Both the position numbers and the translations under genes were made by a program. The notes under the pieces are model-generated. The model had not been told where the DNA came from. It saw only the letters and a program-made list of their open reading frames with translations, and did no database searches. From NCBI RefSeq assembly GCF_000018285.1, contig NC_009901.1, positions 1,797,001 through 1,861,000 of the forward strand: a DNA stretch of 64,000 nt, in the 5' to 3' direction. This stretch comes from Shewanella pealeana ATCC 700345. Lineage in GTDB: Bacteria > Pseudomonadota > Gammaproteobacteria > Enterobacterales > Shewanellaceae. Shown here piece after piece: positions 1 through 8,586 of the stretch; positions within the stretch are counted from its first letter, which is position 1; each line of letters starts with the position of its first letter.

Positions 1-476
1 AATGGCGTCTAGCCTTAGGTTCGGTTGCTGCTTTGGCGCATGACGTCATTGTCACTCTGGGTGTGTTCTCGCTATTGCAGTTAGAGTTCGATCTAACCGT
101 ATTAGCTGGTCTGCTAACGGTTGTCGGTTACTCGCTTAACGATACCATCGTTGTATTTGACCGAATTCGAGAGAACTTCCTTAAGCTACGTAAGAGCTTG
201 CCAGAAGAAGTGGTTAATATTTCGATCACTCAGACAATGAGTCGTACCATTATCACAACCGGTACCACTTTGGTTGTGGTTGTAGCCTTGTTCCTTAAAG
301 GCGGCACCATGATCCACGGCTTCGCGACTGCATTGTTGATGGGTATTTTTGTCGGTACTTTCTCATCAATCTATGTGGCGAGCTTCTTGGCTATCAAGCT
401 AGGGATCAATCGTGAGCACATGATGCCAGTTGAAATTGAGAAAGAAGGTGCAGATCAAGACACATTAATGCCTTAA
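1..476 (+). CDS. secF: Protein translocase subunit SecF, 3' part
   Basis: C-terminal part of the inner-membrane SecF subunit, which with SecD uses the proton-motive force to help SecYEG export proteins. The 5' end lies outside the window; the frame is already open at base 3. Visible are the membrane segments of the SecF core and the conserved stretch GYSLNDTIVVFDRIREN, a SecD/SecF signature. The tail after the last helix is short and acidic, as usual. A strong terminator follows directly, so this is the last gene of its operon (normally yajC-secD-secF, upstream). Confidence 0.97.
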   Translation, partial: WRLALGSVAALAHDVIVTLGVFSLLQLEFDLTVLAGLLTVVGYSLNDTIVVFDRIRENFLKLRKSLPEEVVNISITQTMSRTIITTGTTLVVVVALFLKGGTMIHGFATALLMGIFVGTFSSIYVASFLAIKLGINREHMMPVEIEKEGADQDTLMP

Positions 477-493
477 TCTGTACTTAGTTAATA

Positions 494-517
494 AAGCCAC
501 CGAAAGGTGGCTTTTTT
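494..517 (+). terminator. Intrinsic terminator after secF
   Basis: Stem AAGCCACC / GGTGGCTT with a GAAA tetraloop followed by a run of six T. It ends the secF transcript. Confidence 0.9.
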
Positions 518-741
518 ATGGGTTCACCAATATCGCTTATCTTTGATTTTCTGCGAAAATGAATAGAAACCTTCGCCCCGTGAACCTAGAACAAGTGTTT
601 TATGTTGTTTGAAAAACAGCCCTCGACAGGCTTGTAGATTTAGCTGTAGCATGTAAAAACACTTTTGAAGTGAGCTAAAATTGAGCTAATTGAAGTATTA
701 CCCCTTAATTTGCCAACAGAGCAATAGCAGTAGGAAATAAC

Positions 742-1059
742 ATGGAAGAGCAAACACGTTTGGTTGCAGCAGGGAATCTGCTAGAGGCTCATACTTGGAA
801 AGGCATGCTGGAGGCTAGCGGCATACAAGTCGAGTTAAAAGGGGAGGCTTTGCTAGGTGGTGTTGGTGAGTTGCCTACGGGTATTCAAAATGTCGAGCTT
901 TGGGTTGCAGAGAGTCAATATGAGTTAGCAAAGCAACAGATGGCATCGTTAAATGCACACTGTCCACAATGGAAGTGCGTTAATTGCCATGAAATCAATG
1001 AATCAAGTTTCGAGCTCTGCTGGAATTGCAGCGCCGAACGCAGTGAGAAGTACAGTTAA
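742..1059 (+). CDS. DUF2007 protein with C-terminal RanBP2-type zinc ribbon
   Basis: Small 105-residue protein of unknown function. The first ~70 residues resemble the DUF2007 'putative signal transducing protein' fold (note the LLEAHTWKGMLEASGI stretch). The C-terminus carries a compact zinc site, W-x-C-x2-C-x10-C-x2-C (WKCVNC...CWNC, about residues 76-97), typical of RanBP2-type or rubredoxin-like zinc ribbons. The stop codon overlaps the start of the downstream rhodanese gene (TAATG), so the two are translationally coupled. Family assignment is from the sequence pattern; the biochemical role is unknown. Confidence 0.8.
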   Translation: MEEQTRLVAAGNLLEAHTWKGMLEASGIQVELKGEALLGGVGELPTGIQNVELWVAESQYELAKQQMASLNAHCPQWKCVNCHEINESSFELCWNCSAERSEKYS

Positions 1060-1418
1060 TGAAACACAATCCCGCATTTTTAGCGTTAGTTGAAAGTATT
1101 TTGCCTTTAGTGACAGAGGTGAATGTTGAGCAATATCAAACGATGAATGACTGGACGTTACTTGACGTTCGTGAAGATTCTGAGTGGTTGAAAGGGCGTT
1201 TACCTAACGCGCTACATCTTGGTCGTGGCATTATTGAAAGAGACATCGAGACACTTTTCCCTGAAAAAGATACCCCGCTAGTTTTGTACTGTGGTGGCGG
1301 ATATCGTTCAGCGTTAGCGGCGAACAACCTTCAGGTTATGGGTTATACCAAAGTGGTATCCTTAGCCGGTGGTTATAAAGCGTGGCTTGAGCGACAATTG
1401 CCGATAGAAAATGACTAA
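1059..1418 (+). CDS. Rhodanese-like sulfurtransferase domain protein
   Basis: A single rhodanese domain of 119 residues. The active-site loop CGGGYRS (cysteine near residue 78) and the domain signatures LLDVRE and GGYKAWL are present. The catalytic cysteine is intact, so persulfide carriage or thiosulfate:acceptor sulfurtransfer is plausible. No signal peptide, hence cytoplasmic. The ATG overlaps the stop of the preceding zinc-ribbon gene; a siroheme-synthase-type gene follows 83 bp later, so a sulfur-related neighbourhood is suggested but not proven. Confidence 0.88.
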   Translation: MKHNPAFLALVESILPLVTEVNVEQYQTMNDWTLLDVREDSEWLKGRLPNALHLGRGIIERDIETLFPEKDTPLVLYCGGGYRSALAANNLQVMGYTKVVSLAGGYKAWLERQLPIEND

Positions 1419-1501
1419 GCTTGCCTGTATTCGTCGATAACTAAGGCTACGGGTCGCTAGTCGGTTAATATCGTTATTATTCGAAAAGGTGTAACTGCTC
1501 A

Positions 1502-2413
1502 ATGCAATATTTTCCGCTGTTTGTTGATACCCATTCACTTAAGGTGCTTGTTGTTGGCGCGGGTGATGTTGCCAGCCGCAAGCTCGACTTGCTTAGTCGC
1601 ACAGAGGCGAGTATTCATGTCATCGCTGTCGATATTTGCCCTGATACGCTCAATTATGTAAAGCAGAGTCGTATTACTCTTGAGCAGCGAGCCGTGAGTG
1701 ACACAGATATTCAGGGGTATGATCTCGTTTATCTCTGCACTGCGGATAAGCGCCTTAATGAGCGCTTAGCTGGTATCGCCAAAGAGCAGGGAGTTTGGGC
1801 AAATGTGGTCGATAATCCAAAGTACTGCCGTTTTATTACCCCTTCAATAGTCGATAGAGGCCGCTTACAGATTGCGATCAGTACAGCGGGCGCGGCCCCT
1901 GTTTATGCTCGCGAACTCAGGGCTCGACTTGAATCTTGGTTACCACAGTCTATAACGCCGCTCTTCGATTTTATTGCTGAGCGTCGTCAAGAGGTTCAGC
2001 AGCGGTTACCCGTGTTTAAACACAGAAGGGTGTTTTGGGAGCAGTTTTTCAGCCGTAATGACTCTCGGTTTGATGAGAATACACAAAGCCACTATGACGC
2101 CAGTTTTCTAATGCAAAAACAGAACGGTGAGCTGCTGTTAATTGATTCATCAACCGCAGTCGATTTACTCCCTATTGGCGCCATGCCTTATCTACAAAAA
2201 ATTGAAGTAACTTATTCACGGTTAGCCATTCCCTTTGAACTTAATGAGTTATTAAGAAGGGATGCAAGCTTTAGTGATTGTTTTGATGAGGCGACTATAG
2301 CCCAGCAATTAGCAGAAGGAGAGTCATGCCTAGTGTACGGTGAGCTTGATGATATAACTTATCTCGCTAAGCGATTCCCAAAGGCCAAATATCTACAAGC
2401 TGGTAGCTTCTAG
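1502..2413 (+). CDS. Siroheme synthase-type protein (precorrin-2 dehydrogenase / ferrochelatase domain)
   Basis: A 303-residue protein whose first ~200 residues match the CysG N-terminal / Met8 unit. The NAD-binding motif VVGAGDVASRK sits near residues 17-27, and the signatures WANVVDNPKYCRF and ISTAGAAPVYARELR follow. These enzymes oxidise precorrin-2 and insert iron to make siroheme, the cofactor of sulfite and nitrite reductases. There is no uroporphyrinogen methyltransferase domain, unlike E. coli CysG. The last ~100 residues (from about 190) are a lineage-specific extension I do not recognise. The gene ends four bases before a dispersed repeat. Confidence 0.85.
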   Translation: MQYFPLFVDTHSLKVLVVGAGDVASRKLDLLSRTEASIHVIAVDICPDTLNYVKQSRITLEQRAVSDTDIQGYDLVYLCTADKRLNERLAGIAKEQGVWANVVDNPKYCRFITPSIVDRGRLQIAISTAGAAPVYARELRARLESWLPQSITPLFDFIAERRQEVQQRLPVFKHRRVFWEQFFSRNDSRFDENTQSHYDASFLMQKQNGELLLIDSSTAVDLLPIGAMPYLQKIEVTYSRLAIPFELNELLRRDASFSDCFDEATIAQQLAEGESCLVYGELDDITYLAKRFPKAKYLQAGSF

Positions 2414-2416
2414 CTC

Positions 2417-2842
2417 ATACCAATCAGTATAAAGATTTGGTCGCTCAGCGAGAGTTTAGCGGCACTGAGACAAGGTCATTAAATACTCCTCGGTAACTGC
2501 TCCTGCGTTACTCTACCTCCTATATCCATATAGTCGTGCATTAATGACATTCACACATCAGACCTCCAAGGATGGAGGAAATGTCTTATGTATGTCGGGA
2601 ACATACAAGACCATGTGGTTTGCAACGAGTGAAGAGCATAGTGAAACTAGGTTTAAGCTCCCTTTTATTCCTTAAGAGTCGCAGTATCAGAGCCGCTAAA
2701 ACTCGCCATTCTGGAACGTTTTTGGCTGCCTACTTCTGCGTTGAACAACTTCACAAGGGAGCAACCATTCTTTCAGTTATTCGCCTTGAATTAGTTTGTC
2801 AAAAACGTTCTGAGTAGATCAACTTCTTATACTGATTGGTAT
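2417..2842 (+). repeat. MITE-like dispersed repeat, copy 1
   Basis: Non-coding element bounded by ATACCAATCAGTATAA on the left and its inverse TTATACTGATTGGTAT on the right, 426 bp long. Internal blocks (GCTCAGCGAGAGTTTA near the left end, ACATACAAGACCATGTGG in the middle, GAGTAGATCAACTTC near the right end) recur at 9.2 and 19.2 kb and, decayed, at 21.1 kb. The open frame inside (2572-2817) recurs with the repeat and is not treated as a gene. Likely a non-autonomous mobile element; no transposase for it is in the window. Confidence 0.85.
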
Positions 2843-2939
2843 CATACTAACCAGTCGATTTACTTTTTAGTGACGTGATTATGTGTTGCGCCACTAAATT
2901 GAGGTAAACTTGGCGCAAATCCTCTTGTGAAAAACACTA

Positions 2940-3485
2940 ATGGCTAAGAAAGCTACCGTATACAAAATCGCAATCCAAATCGCAGATATGGATCGTGGCT
3001 ATTATCAAGATCATCAATTAACGGTTGCTCAGCACCCATCAGAAACCGATGAACGTATGATGGTGAGACTCCTTGCTTTTGCCATGAATGCCAGTGATTC
3101 TCTGACGTTTAGTAAAGGACTTTGCGTCGATGATGAACCCGAGCTTTGGGATAAATCGTTATCAGATGAAATTAACCTCTGGGTTGAATTCGGTCAAAGT
3201 GATGAGAAATGGCTGCGTAAAGCGTGCGGTCGTGCCAAACAAGTGCAATTGATCACTTATGGTGGTCGCAGCGTACCGATTTGGTGGAAGCAAAATGAAG
3301 CTGCACTTGAGCGTTATGACAATTTAACGATTTGGAATATTCCAGAAGACGCAGTTAAAGCCATGGGGCAGCTGGTCGGTCGCAATATGTCTTTGCAGTT
3401 TAATATCTGTGAAGGGCAGATCTGGATCTCAGATAACGACAATAGTGTATTAGTTGAGCCTGAGCTACTAAAAGGCGATAAATAG
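2940..3485 (+). CDS. yaeQ: YaeQ family protein
   Basis: 181 residues, matching the YaeQ family over the full length from MAKKATVYKIAIQIADMDRGYY onward, including the conserved HPSETDERMMVRLLAFA block and the ARYK-like QVQLITYGGRS and IWWKQNE regions. YaeQ has a PD-(D/E)XK nuclease-like fold; its cellular role is poorly defined (early reports of a link to RfaH function in E. coli are not firm). A repeat element sits just upstream and a terminator follows. Confidence 0.9.
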   Translation: MAKKATVYKIAIQIADMDRGYYQDHQLTVAQHPSETDERMMVRLLAFAMNASDSLTFSKGLCVDDEPELWDKSLSDEINLWVEFGQSDEKWLRKACGRAKQVQLITYGGRSVPIWWKQNEAALERYDNLTIWNIPEDAVKAMGQLVGRNMSLQFNICEGQIWISDNDNSVLVEPELLKGDK

Positions 3486-3527
3486 CGTTTTGGTAATGGT
3501 TTTGTATAGGCCGCAACTTTAACACGT

Positions 3528-3559
3528 AAAAAAAGCCAGTCATTAGACTGGCTTTTTTG
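3528..3559. terminator. Bidirectional terminator between yaeQ and the cstA-type gene
   Basis: Hairpin AAGCCAGTC / GACTGGCTT with an A-tract on one side and a T-tract on the other, placed between two convergent genes, so it can serve both. Confidence 0.9.
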
Positions 3560-3579
3560 TTTGTGTAAAACCTAGCAGG

Positions 3580-5019
3580 TTATGACTCTTCAGCTACGGC
3601 TTCAATTTCGCCTTTGCCTTTGGTCCTAATCATCACCAAACCTGTGATCACTAAGGTCGATACGATACCCGCAATTGTCGATAACATTATTGGTAGACCA
3701 GCGCCAAGAGTTGGAGAGCTAAGCATAAAGCTAATCACAACTGTGGTCATAAACATGGCTGGAATCGTACAGATCCAGTGGAACTTGTTTAGACGCAGTA
3801 GGTAAGCAGACGCAGTCCATAACATCATTACAGCAGTCGCTTGGTTTGCCACGCCGAAGTAGCGCCAAATTACACCAAAGTCTACTTGAGTTAATACTGC
3901 GCCAGCTGCAAACAGTGGAATAGCAAACATCAAACGCTTTGGTAGCTCAGTTTGTGGCATTTTGAAGAATTCAGCTAAAATCAAACGCGCACTACGGAAA
4001 GCCGTGTCGCCAGAGGTAATTGGCAATACGATTACACCTAATACCGCCAGGAAACCACCTACAGCGCCTAGAAGACCAGTAGATGCTTCATAAACCACGT
4101 TTGCAGGGTTACCCGCCATACCTGCGTTTAGACCTTCAACACCGCCAAAGAACGATAATGCAATAGCACACCAGATAAGCGCGATAATACCTTCACCAAT
4201 CATTGCACCAAAGAACACAAAGCGGCCATTTGATTCATTTTCAACACAACGTGCCATCAACGGTGACTGAGTTGCATGGAAGCCTGAAATCGCACCACAA
4301 GCAATAGTGATGAATAGCGCTGGCCATAGTGGCATGTCATTCGGGTTAAGGTTTGTTAGGAAGTCGCCGATTTCAACGCCAGGCAATAAGCTGTGCTCAC
4401 TAGAGACGATTAATGCGATGGTTAAACCAACCGACATAAACACTAATAATGCACCGAAGAACGGGTAGAGGCGGCCAATAATCTTGTCTACAGGTACGAT
4501 AGTCGCAATTAAATAATAGAAGAAGATAATGCCAACGAAAATGCTCAAATCCCAACCTGTTAGCTTAGCTAAAAGGCCCGCTGGAGCAGAGATAAATACC
4601 ACACCAACTAACAGCAGTAAGATAATAGCAAACACGTTCATAAAGTGCTTAGCGCCTTTACCTAAGTATTTACCAGCAAGACTTGGCACTGACTCGCCGT
4701 TGTTGCGAACCGACAACATACCAGAGAAGTAGTCGTGGACAGCACCTGCGAAGATACAACCTAGTACGATCCATAGCATGGCCGCTGGGCCATAAAGTGC
4801 ACCAAGGATTGGACCAAAGATTGGGCCCACACCTGCGATGTTGAGTAGCTGAATTAAGTACACTTTACCTTTTGACATAGGAACGTAATCGACGCCGTCT
4901 GTCTTTGTAAAAGCGGGGGTTTGGCGCTTGGCATTGATGCCGAAAACTTTTTCTACAAATGCACCATAAATAAAGTAGCCACCGATCAACAGACCGACAC
5001 AAAGGAAAAACCACGACAT
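3580..5019 (-). CDS. CstA-type carbon-starvation / pyruvate transporter (BtsT-like)
   Basis: Polytopic inner-membrane protein of 479 residues with about a dozen hydrophobic segments. It has the CstA signature region near the N-terminus (NIAGVGPIFGPILGALYG, about residues 60-77) and the HDYFSGMLSVRNNG loop. E. coli CstA and BtsT are about 700 residues and import peptides and/or pyruvate with protons; this is the shorter class common in Shewanella and Vibrio. The gene lies 167 bp downstream of a LytS/LytTR two-component operon on the same strand. Three phased repeats precede it (5093-5141), matching what I recall of BtsR targets. Pyruvate as substrate is therefore an inference from context. Confidence 0.9.
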   Translation of the reverse strand: MSWFFLCVGLLIGGYFIYGAFVEKVFGINAKRQTPAFTKTDGVDYVPMSKGKVYLIQLLNIAGVGPIFGPILGALYGPAAMLWIVLGCIFAGAVHDYFSGMLSVRNNGESVPSLAGKYLGKGAKHFMNVFAIILLLLVGVVFISAPAGLLAKLTGWDLSIFVGIIFFYYLIATIVPVDKIIGRLYPFFGALLVFMSVGLTIALIVSSEHSLLPGVEIGDFLTNLNPNDMPLWPALFITIACGAISGFHATQSPLMARCVENESNGRFVFFGAMIGEGIIALIWCAIALSFFGGVEGLNAGMAGNPANVVYEASTGLLGAVGGFLAVLGVIVLPITSGDTAFRSARLILAEFFKMPQTELPKRLMFAIPLFAAGAVLTQVDFGVIWRYFGVANQATAVMMLWTASAYLLRLNKFHWICTIPAMFMTTVVISFMLSSPTLGAGLPIMLSTIAGIVSTLVITGLVMIRTKGKGEIEAVAEES

Positions 5020-5092
5020 AATAAATAACTCTCCAAACTTAGAATGTTCGGGAGTGTAAACGTATTTATTTAACGGGAAAGTGGCAAATGGC

Positions 5093-5141
5093 TAAGCGGT
5101 CAAATAGCTAAGGTCAGCGGTTATATGCTGTCCTTAGCGGT
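5093..5141 (-). promoter_or_regulatory. Triple LytTR-type operator upstream of the cstA-type gene
   Basis: On the minus strand three copies of ACCGCT(A/G/T)A occur in direct orientation at 5141-5134, 5121-5114 and 5100-5093. They start 20 and 21 bp apart, i.e. two helical turns each. The E. coli BtsR (YehT) site is, as I recall it, ACC(G/A)CT(C/T)A in direct repeat with about 13 bp between units. A possible -10 (TACACT, 5058-5053) lies downstream, before the gene start at 5019. Confidence 0.75.
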
Positions 5142-5186
5142 TGAACTTTTTAGAGCTGTTGGGACGTCAGTTTATGGGGCCCCAGC

Positions 5187-5897
5187 CTATTGAAACCCAA
5201 ATAGCTGCTTTAGTTGTTTTAAGTAACGTCTAGAAACTGGAACCTTAGCGCCTGAGCGGGTTGTCACCTCTGCGCCTCCATCTTGAATTTCAATTTCAGC
5301 AATGGCAGCTGGGGCAATTAAGTACTGCCTGTGACAATAGATAAGTGTTGTTTTTTCTGCTAGCACTCTTAATGTCATATGAGTGTGCACTAATTCACTG
5401 TCCGTCGCCACATGTACACCACTTACATCGCTATAGACATATTGCACGGCTTCAGTTGCTATAACCTTTAATTTGTTACCACAGAAGCAGGGAATATGTG
5501 CCAGATTTACTGCCGTAATAGGTGTTAATATCTTCGGGGTTAAGTCTTTGCGCAGTCTGGCTATCGTGCTGGCAAAGCGCGCGTCATCAATAGGTTTTAA
5601 TAGGTAATCAAAAGCCTGTTTTTCAAATGCTGTAATTGCATATTCATCAAACGCTGTGATAAACACTATGCGTGGTAAGTGCTCGGGATCTAGCATCGCG
5701 GCGAGTTCAAGTCCCGATATCTTCGGCATCTGAATATCTAAGAAAATAAGCTGAGGCTTTAACTTGGTAATCGCTTGTATCGCCTCTACCGCATTACTGC
5801 ATTGGGCCAGAACTTCGAAATCGGGTTCGTTCTCAAGTAAGATTGCAATCTCATCTCTGGCATAAGGTTCATCGTCAATAATGATGCAGCTAATCAA
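5187..5897 (-). CDS. btsR: LytTR response regulator (BtsR/YehT-like)
   Basis: 236 residues: receiver domain (1-~120) with acidic residues IIDDEP at the start, phospho-acceptor Asp in LIFLDIQMPK (about residue 54) and the conserved FITAFDEYAITAFEKQAFDYLLKP region. A LytTR DNA-binding domain follows (from ~135), ending RRYLKQLKQLFGFQ. Length is close to E. coli BtsR (239). It starts 3 bp after the kinase gene, so the two form an operon, and the transporter gene with three direct-repeat sites lies immediately downstream. The symbol is given by analogy with the BtsSR pyruvate system; ligand specificity is inferred. Confidence 0.88.
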   Translation of the reverse strand: MISCIIIDDEPYARDEIAILLENEPDFEVLAQCSNAVEAIQAITKLKPQLIFLDIQMPKISGLELAAMLDPEHLPRIVFITAFDEYAITAFEKQAFDYLLKPIDDARFASTIARLRKDLTPKILTPITAVNLAHIPCFCGNKLKVIATEAVQYVYSDVSGVHVATDSELVHTHMTLRVLAEKTTLIYCHRQYLIAPAAIAEIEIQDGGAEVTTRSGAKVPVSRRYLKQLKQLFGFQ

Positions 5898-5900
5898 GGT

Positions 5901-7574
5901 TTAATTTCCCGTTATTGGTAGGTGGATACTGATTGTCGTGTAGCGGTTAGGCTCACAATCTATAGCTATGCCGAACTGCTGACCAAACATATTTTGAATA
6001 CGCTTATCGACAATATTCATGCCTAAGCCTTCGCTGTTCGTTGTTGGCTTATATAGGCCTGCATTATCAGTGACTGATAGAAGTAAAGTCTCATCGGCTA
6101 GTTGCTCACCTTTAACTGTGATCACACCAGAGCTTAGCATGTTCGAGGTGCCGTGTTTGACCGCATTCTCAATAATGGGTTGCAGGGTGAAGGCCGGAAG
6201 CTTGCTGTGCAATAGCGACTCTGGAATATCGATATGGACCGTTAGCTTATCAATAAAGCGGGCTTTCTCAATCGTCAGGTATGAATCTATGTGTTCTAAC
6301 TCATCGGCGAGTGTGACTAGGCCTGTGGTGCGCTTTAAATTGATCCTTAAAAACTGCGATAAATTTTGAATAAGCTGGCGCGCGGTGTTGGGATCTCGGC
6401 GAATAATGGCCGCAATAGTGTTTAAGGCATTAAACAGAAAATGCGGGTTAACTTGGGCTTGCAGGAGCTTTAGCTCTGCTTGAGTAAGTAAGTTTTGTTG
6501 AGCGGCAAATCGGCCATAGAGGATCTGATTCGACAATAGGCGGCCCAGGCCTTCGCCTAAGGTACGGTTAATATTCAAAAATAGCTTTTTCTTGGGCTCG
6601 TATAGTTTAATAGTACCTATCACCTCAGCGTCGGATCGCAGGGGGATAACTAAACTTGATCCTAGCTGACAATTGCCTGAAATTGAGCAGGCGTAGGGCA
6701 TGTTGACCCCATCGGCGAACATGACTCTGTCTTGCTCAATGGCATCTTGGGTGATTTTGGATGAGATCGGTGTGCCGGCGATATGGTGGTCGTCGCCAAT
6801 ACCAATAAAGGCGAGTAGCTTTTCAGTGTCGGTTATTGCCACTGCACCGACTTGGGTCTCTTCTTTGACTATCCGCGCGACTTGTTTGCTGGTTTCTTCG
6901 TTAAAGCCCGTCGATAAAATGCCCACGCTGCGCTCTGCAATCCTTAATGACTGAGTCGAAAATACCGATGACATCTTGTCATACATGGCTTTTTGATCGC
7001 GAATGATACTCATAAATAGCGCCGCGCCGATAGAGTTAATGACTAGCATAGGTAGAGCAATTTGCTCTACAAGGACCCAGGCATCACCGAACGGTTTAGC
7101 GACAGTTAGAATAATTAGCATCTGCATGACTTCGGCGGCAAAGGTAACCATGCAGACCATTAATGGCGAGTAGATCAGCTCTTGTTGGCCGATTCGGCGT
7201 AGGTAATAGCTCACCATGCCCGCAGATAAGCCTTCAAGGGTTGTCGATATAGCGCAGGCCAAATCGGTAAAGCCGCCCATGCTATAGCGGTGCAGCCCAC
7301 CGGTTAATCCAACTAAAAATCCAGTGACAGGCCCTCCGAGTAACCCACCGAGTACAGCCCCCATAGCCCGAGTATTGGCAATAGCATCATTGGTCTGCTC
7401 ACCAAAGTAGGTCGCCATGATACAAAAGCTAGAGAAGATGAAGTAGATATAAACTTTATGGGGCAGACGGGTCGCAGCTTCGGTAAAGACTTTAAAGAGT
7501 GGTGTTTTACTAACAAGGTAGACAATCACCATGTAGAGGCTCATCTGTTGTGTTAGTAATAATATTAGGGACAT
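5901..7574 (-). CDS. btsS: LytS-type sensor histidine kinase (BtsS/YehU-like)
   Basis: 557 residues. The N-terminal ~190 residues are a 5TMR-LYT membrane sensor (several hydrophobic helices with the GAVLGGLLGGPVTGFLVGLT motif). A GAF-like domain covers ~215-350 and the histidine-kinase core follows, with phospho-acceptor His in NPHFLFNALN (near residue 375) and an ATP-binding end (NAVKHGT, GLGMNIVDKR). E. coli BtsS, which senses external pyruvate, has 561 residues and the same order of domains. It is cotranscribed with the LytTR regulator. A second LytS-type system (YpdA-like) cannot be excluded from the protein alone. Confidence 0.88.
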   Translation of the reverse strand: MSLILLLTQQMSLYMVIVYLVSKTPLFKVFTEAATRLPHKVYIYFIFSSFCIMATYFGEQTNDAIANTRAMGAVLGGLLGGPVTGFLVGLTGGLHRYSMGGFTDLACAISTTLEGLSAGMVSYYLRRIGQQELIYSPLMVCMVTFAAEVMQMLIILTVAKPFGDAWVLVEQIALPMLVINSIGAALFMSIIRDQKAMYDKMSSVFSTQSLRIAERSVGILSTGFNEETSKQVARIVKEETQVGAVAITDTEKLLAFIGIGDDHHIAGTPISSKITQDAIEQDRVMFADGVNMPYACSISGNCQLGSSLVIPLRSDAEVIGTIKLYEPKKKLFLNINRTLGEGLGRLLSNQILYGRFAAQQNLLTQAELKLLQAQVNPHFLFNALNTIAAIIRRDPNTARQLIQNLSQFLRINLKRTTGLVTLADELEHIDSYLTIEKARFIDKLTVHIDIPESLLHSKLPAFTLQPIIENAVKHGTSNMLSSGVITVKGEQLADETLLLSVTDNAGLYKPTTNSEGLGMNIVDKRIQNMFGQQFGIAIDCEPNRYTTISIHLPITGN

Positions 7575-7759
7575 GGAAGACTCACTTTAGAAGAGTGGCT
7601 TAGCACAAGCTTAATCAAATGCTTAATATAGTGCGCATCTAGGCTAGTTTCCTACAAAAAATTATGGATAATGACGCGACTGCTAAGCAGATCAAAGTTT
7701 TGAGCCTATGGATAGCGTATAAAGTTGCTTAAAATATACAGCTTATTAATAGAGGCAAT

Positions 7760-8002
7760 ATGTCAGATTCGATTCATGGTCATCAGGTAATGGAACTTAT
7801 GCTTGCGCACGGGCAATCTCTAACTAAAGAGGCGCTCAAATCGCTTATGCATAAAGAATTTGGTGAGCAGGCGCGTTTTCACACTTGTTCCGCAAAAGAG
7901 ATGGATGCCGATGAGTTGATTGCTTTTCTAGAGAAGAAAGGTAAGTTTATTCACTCCGAAGACGGTATCGAAACGGCTGCAGATAGAATTTGCAGTCACT
8001 AG
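7760..8002 (+). CDS. YecH family (DUF2492) metal-binding-like small protein
   Basis: 80-residue protein starting MSDSIHGHQVMELMLAHGQ, which matches the YecH/DUF2492 family. It has a conserved HGHxVMxLM start, FHTCSAKEMDADELIAFLEKKGKF in the middle and a C-terminal ICSH. The conserved His and Cys residues suggest metal binding; the role is unknown. Single gene with a hairpin terminator after it. The remains of a repeat end (TTATACTGATTGGAA) lie directly at its 3' end. Confidence 0.82.
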   Translation: MSDSIHGHQVMELMLAHGQSLTKEALKSLMHKEFGEQARFHTCSAKEMDADELIAFLEKKGKFIHSEDGIETAADRICSH

Positions 8003-8017
8003 TTATACTGATTGGAA
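8003..8017 (+). repeat. Solo end of the dispersed repeat
   Basis: TTATACTGATTGGAA differs by one base from the right end of the MITE-like element (TTATACTGATTGGTA). No matching left end or body is next to it. Probably a relic or an abortive copy. Confidence 0.5.
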
Positions 8018-8032
8018 TTATTGAATACAGTA

Positions 8033-8066
8033 AAAATAAAGCCTGCATCTGCAGGCTTTATTTTTT
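8033..8066. terminator. Bidirectional terminator between YecH and PilZ genes
   Basis: Perfect hairpin AATAAAGCCTGC / GCAGGCTTTATT with an ATCT loop, A-rich on the left and T-rich on the right, between convergent genes. Confidence 0.88.
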
Positions 8067-8073
8067 ATCATAT

Positions 8074-8370
8074 TTATATGAGCTGAAGCGCAACATGGAA
8101 GCTAGACTCATTAAGGCGAGCGCAACGGCAGACTTGTCCTTTAACGGTATTTTCATTGTCTTGATTGGCGTTAAAGGTAATTGTCATTAAGGTTCCTAAT
8201 GGCATGTTTTGTTGGCACTTTAATAGTGCCCCTCTTCGAGATAGGTCGATACAGATGGCTTTAGCAGGTTTGGTGATGGTATCTACATCACTCTGCACGG
8301 CAATAACAACTGATTCGCCTTCCATATCCACTCGTGCTGAGTTGCGTCTTTCTTCCCGATAGCTTTCCAT
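8074..8370 (-). CDS. PilZ domain c-di-GMP receptor protein
   Basis: 98 residues forming one PilZ domain. Both halves of the c-di-GMP binding signature are present: RRNSAR (RxxxR, about residues 8-13) and DLSRRG ((D/N)xSxxG, about residues 43-48). No other domain or membrane segment, so it is a stand-alone cytoplasmic adaptor of c-di-GMP signalling; its partner cannot be told from the neighbours. Confidence 0.9.
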   Translation of the reverse strand: MESYREERRNSARVDMEGESVVIAVQSDVDTITKPAKAICIDLSRRGALLKCQQNMPLGTLMTITFNANQDNENTVKGQVCRCARLNESSFHVALQLI

Positions 8371-8410
8371 ACTGTTAGTCCCTTATTCGGTTTAGCGCCA
8401 TAACTTCGTT

Positions 8411-8434
8411 CAACTTCTTACACTGACTGGTATT
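8411..8434 (+). repeat. Solo right end of the dispersed repeat
   Basis: CAACTTCTTACACTGACTGG followed by TATT matches the last ~24 bases of the MITE-like element with two changes. The rest of the element is absent here. Confidence 0.5.
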
Positions 8435-8550
8435 AGTTGATTGAAATAGCTTAAAGCTCTTAACAGGACAATAAAAGTTAAAATTACTCAGAGGAAGGAT
8501 TAAAAAGACAATTTTGGTTATTTGAGTAGAAGTGGCGGAGCAGCAGGTAG

Positions 8551-8581
8551 TAAAAACGCCCGAAGTGAACACTTCGGGCGT
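8551..8581 (-). terminator. Terminator after psiE
   Basis: Eleven-base-pair stem CGCCCGAAGTG / CACTTCGGGCG. Read on the minus strand it is followed by a T-run, as expected for the end of the psiE transcript. Confidence 0.88.
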
Positions 8582-8586
8582 AGTCG

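Noticed and set aside
2572..2817. Open frame of 81 codons inside repeat copy 1, with a counterpart at 19390-19602 in copy 3
   Set aside because: The frames differ by frameshifts after ~50 residues, have no recognisable domain and end at the repeat border; they follow from the repeat DNA rather than from a conserved protein.
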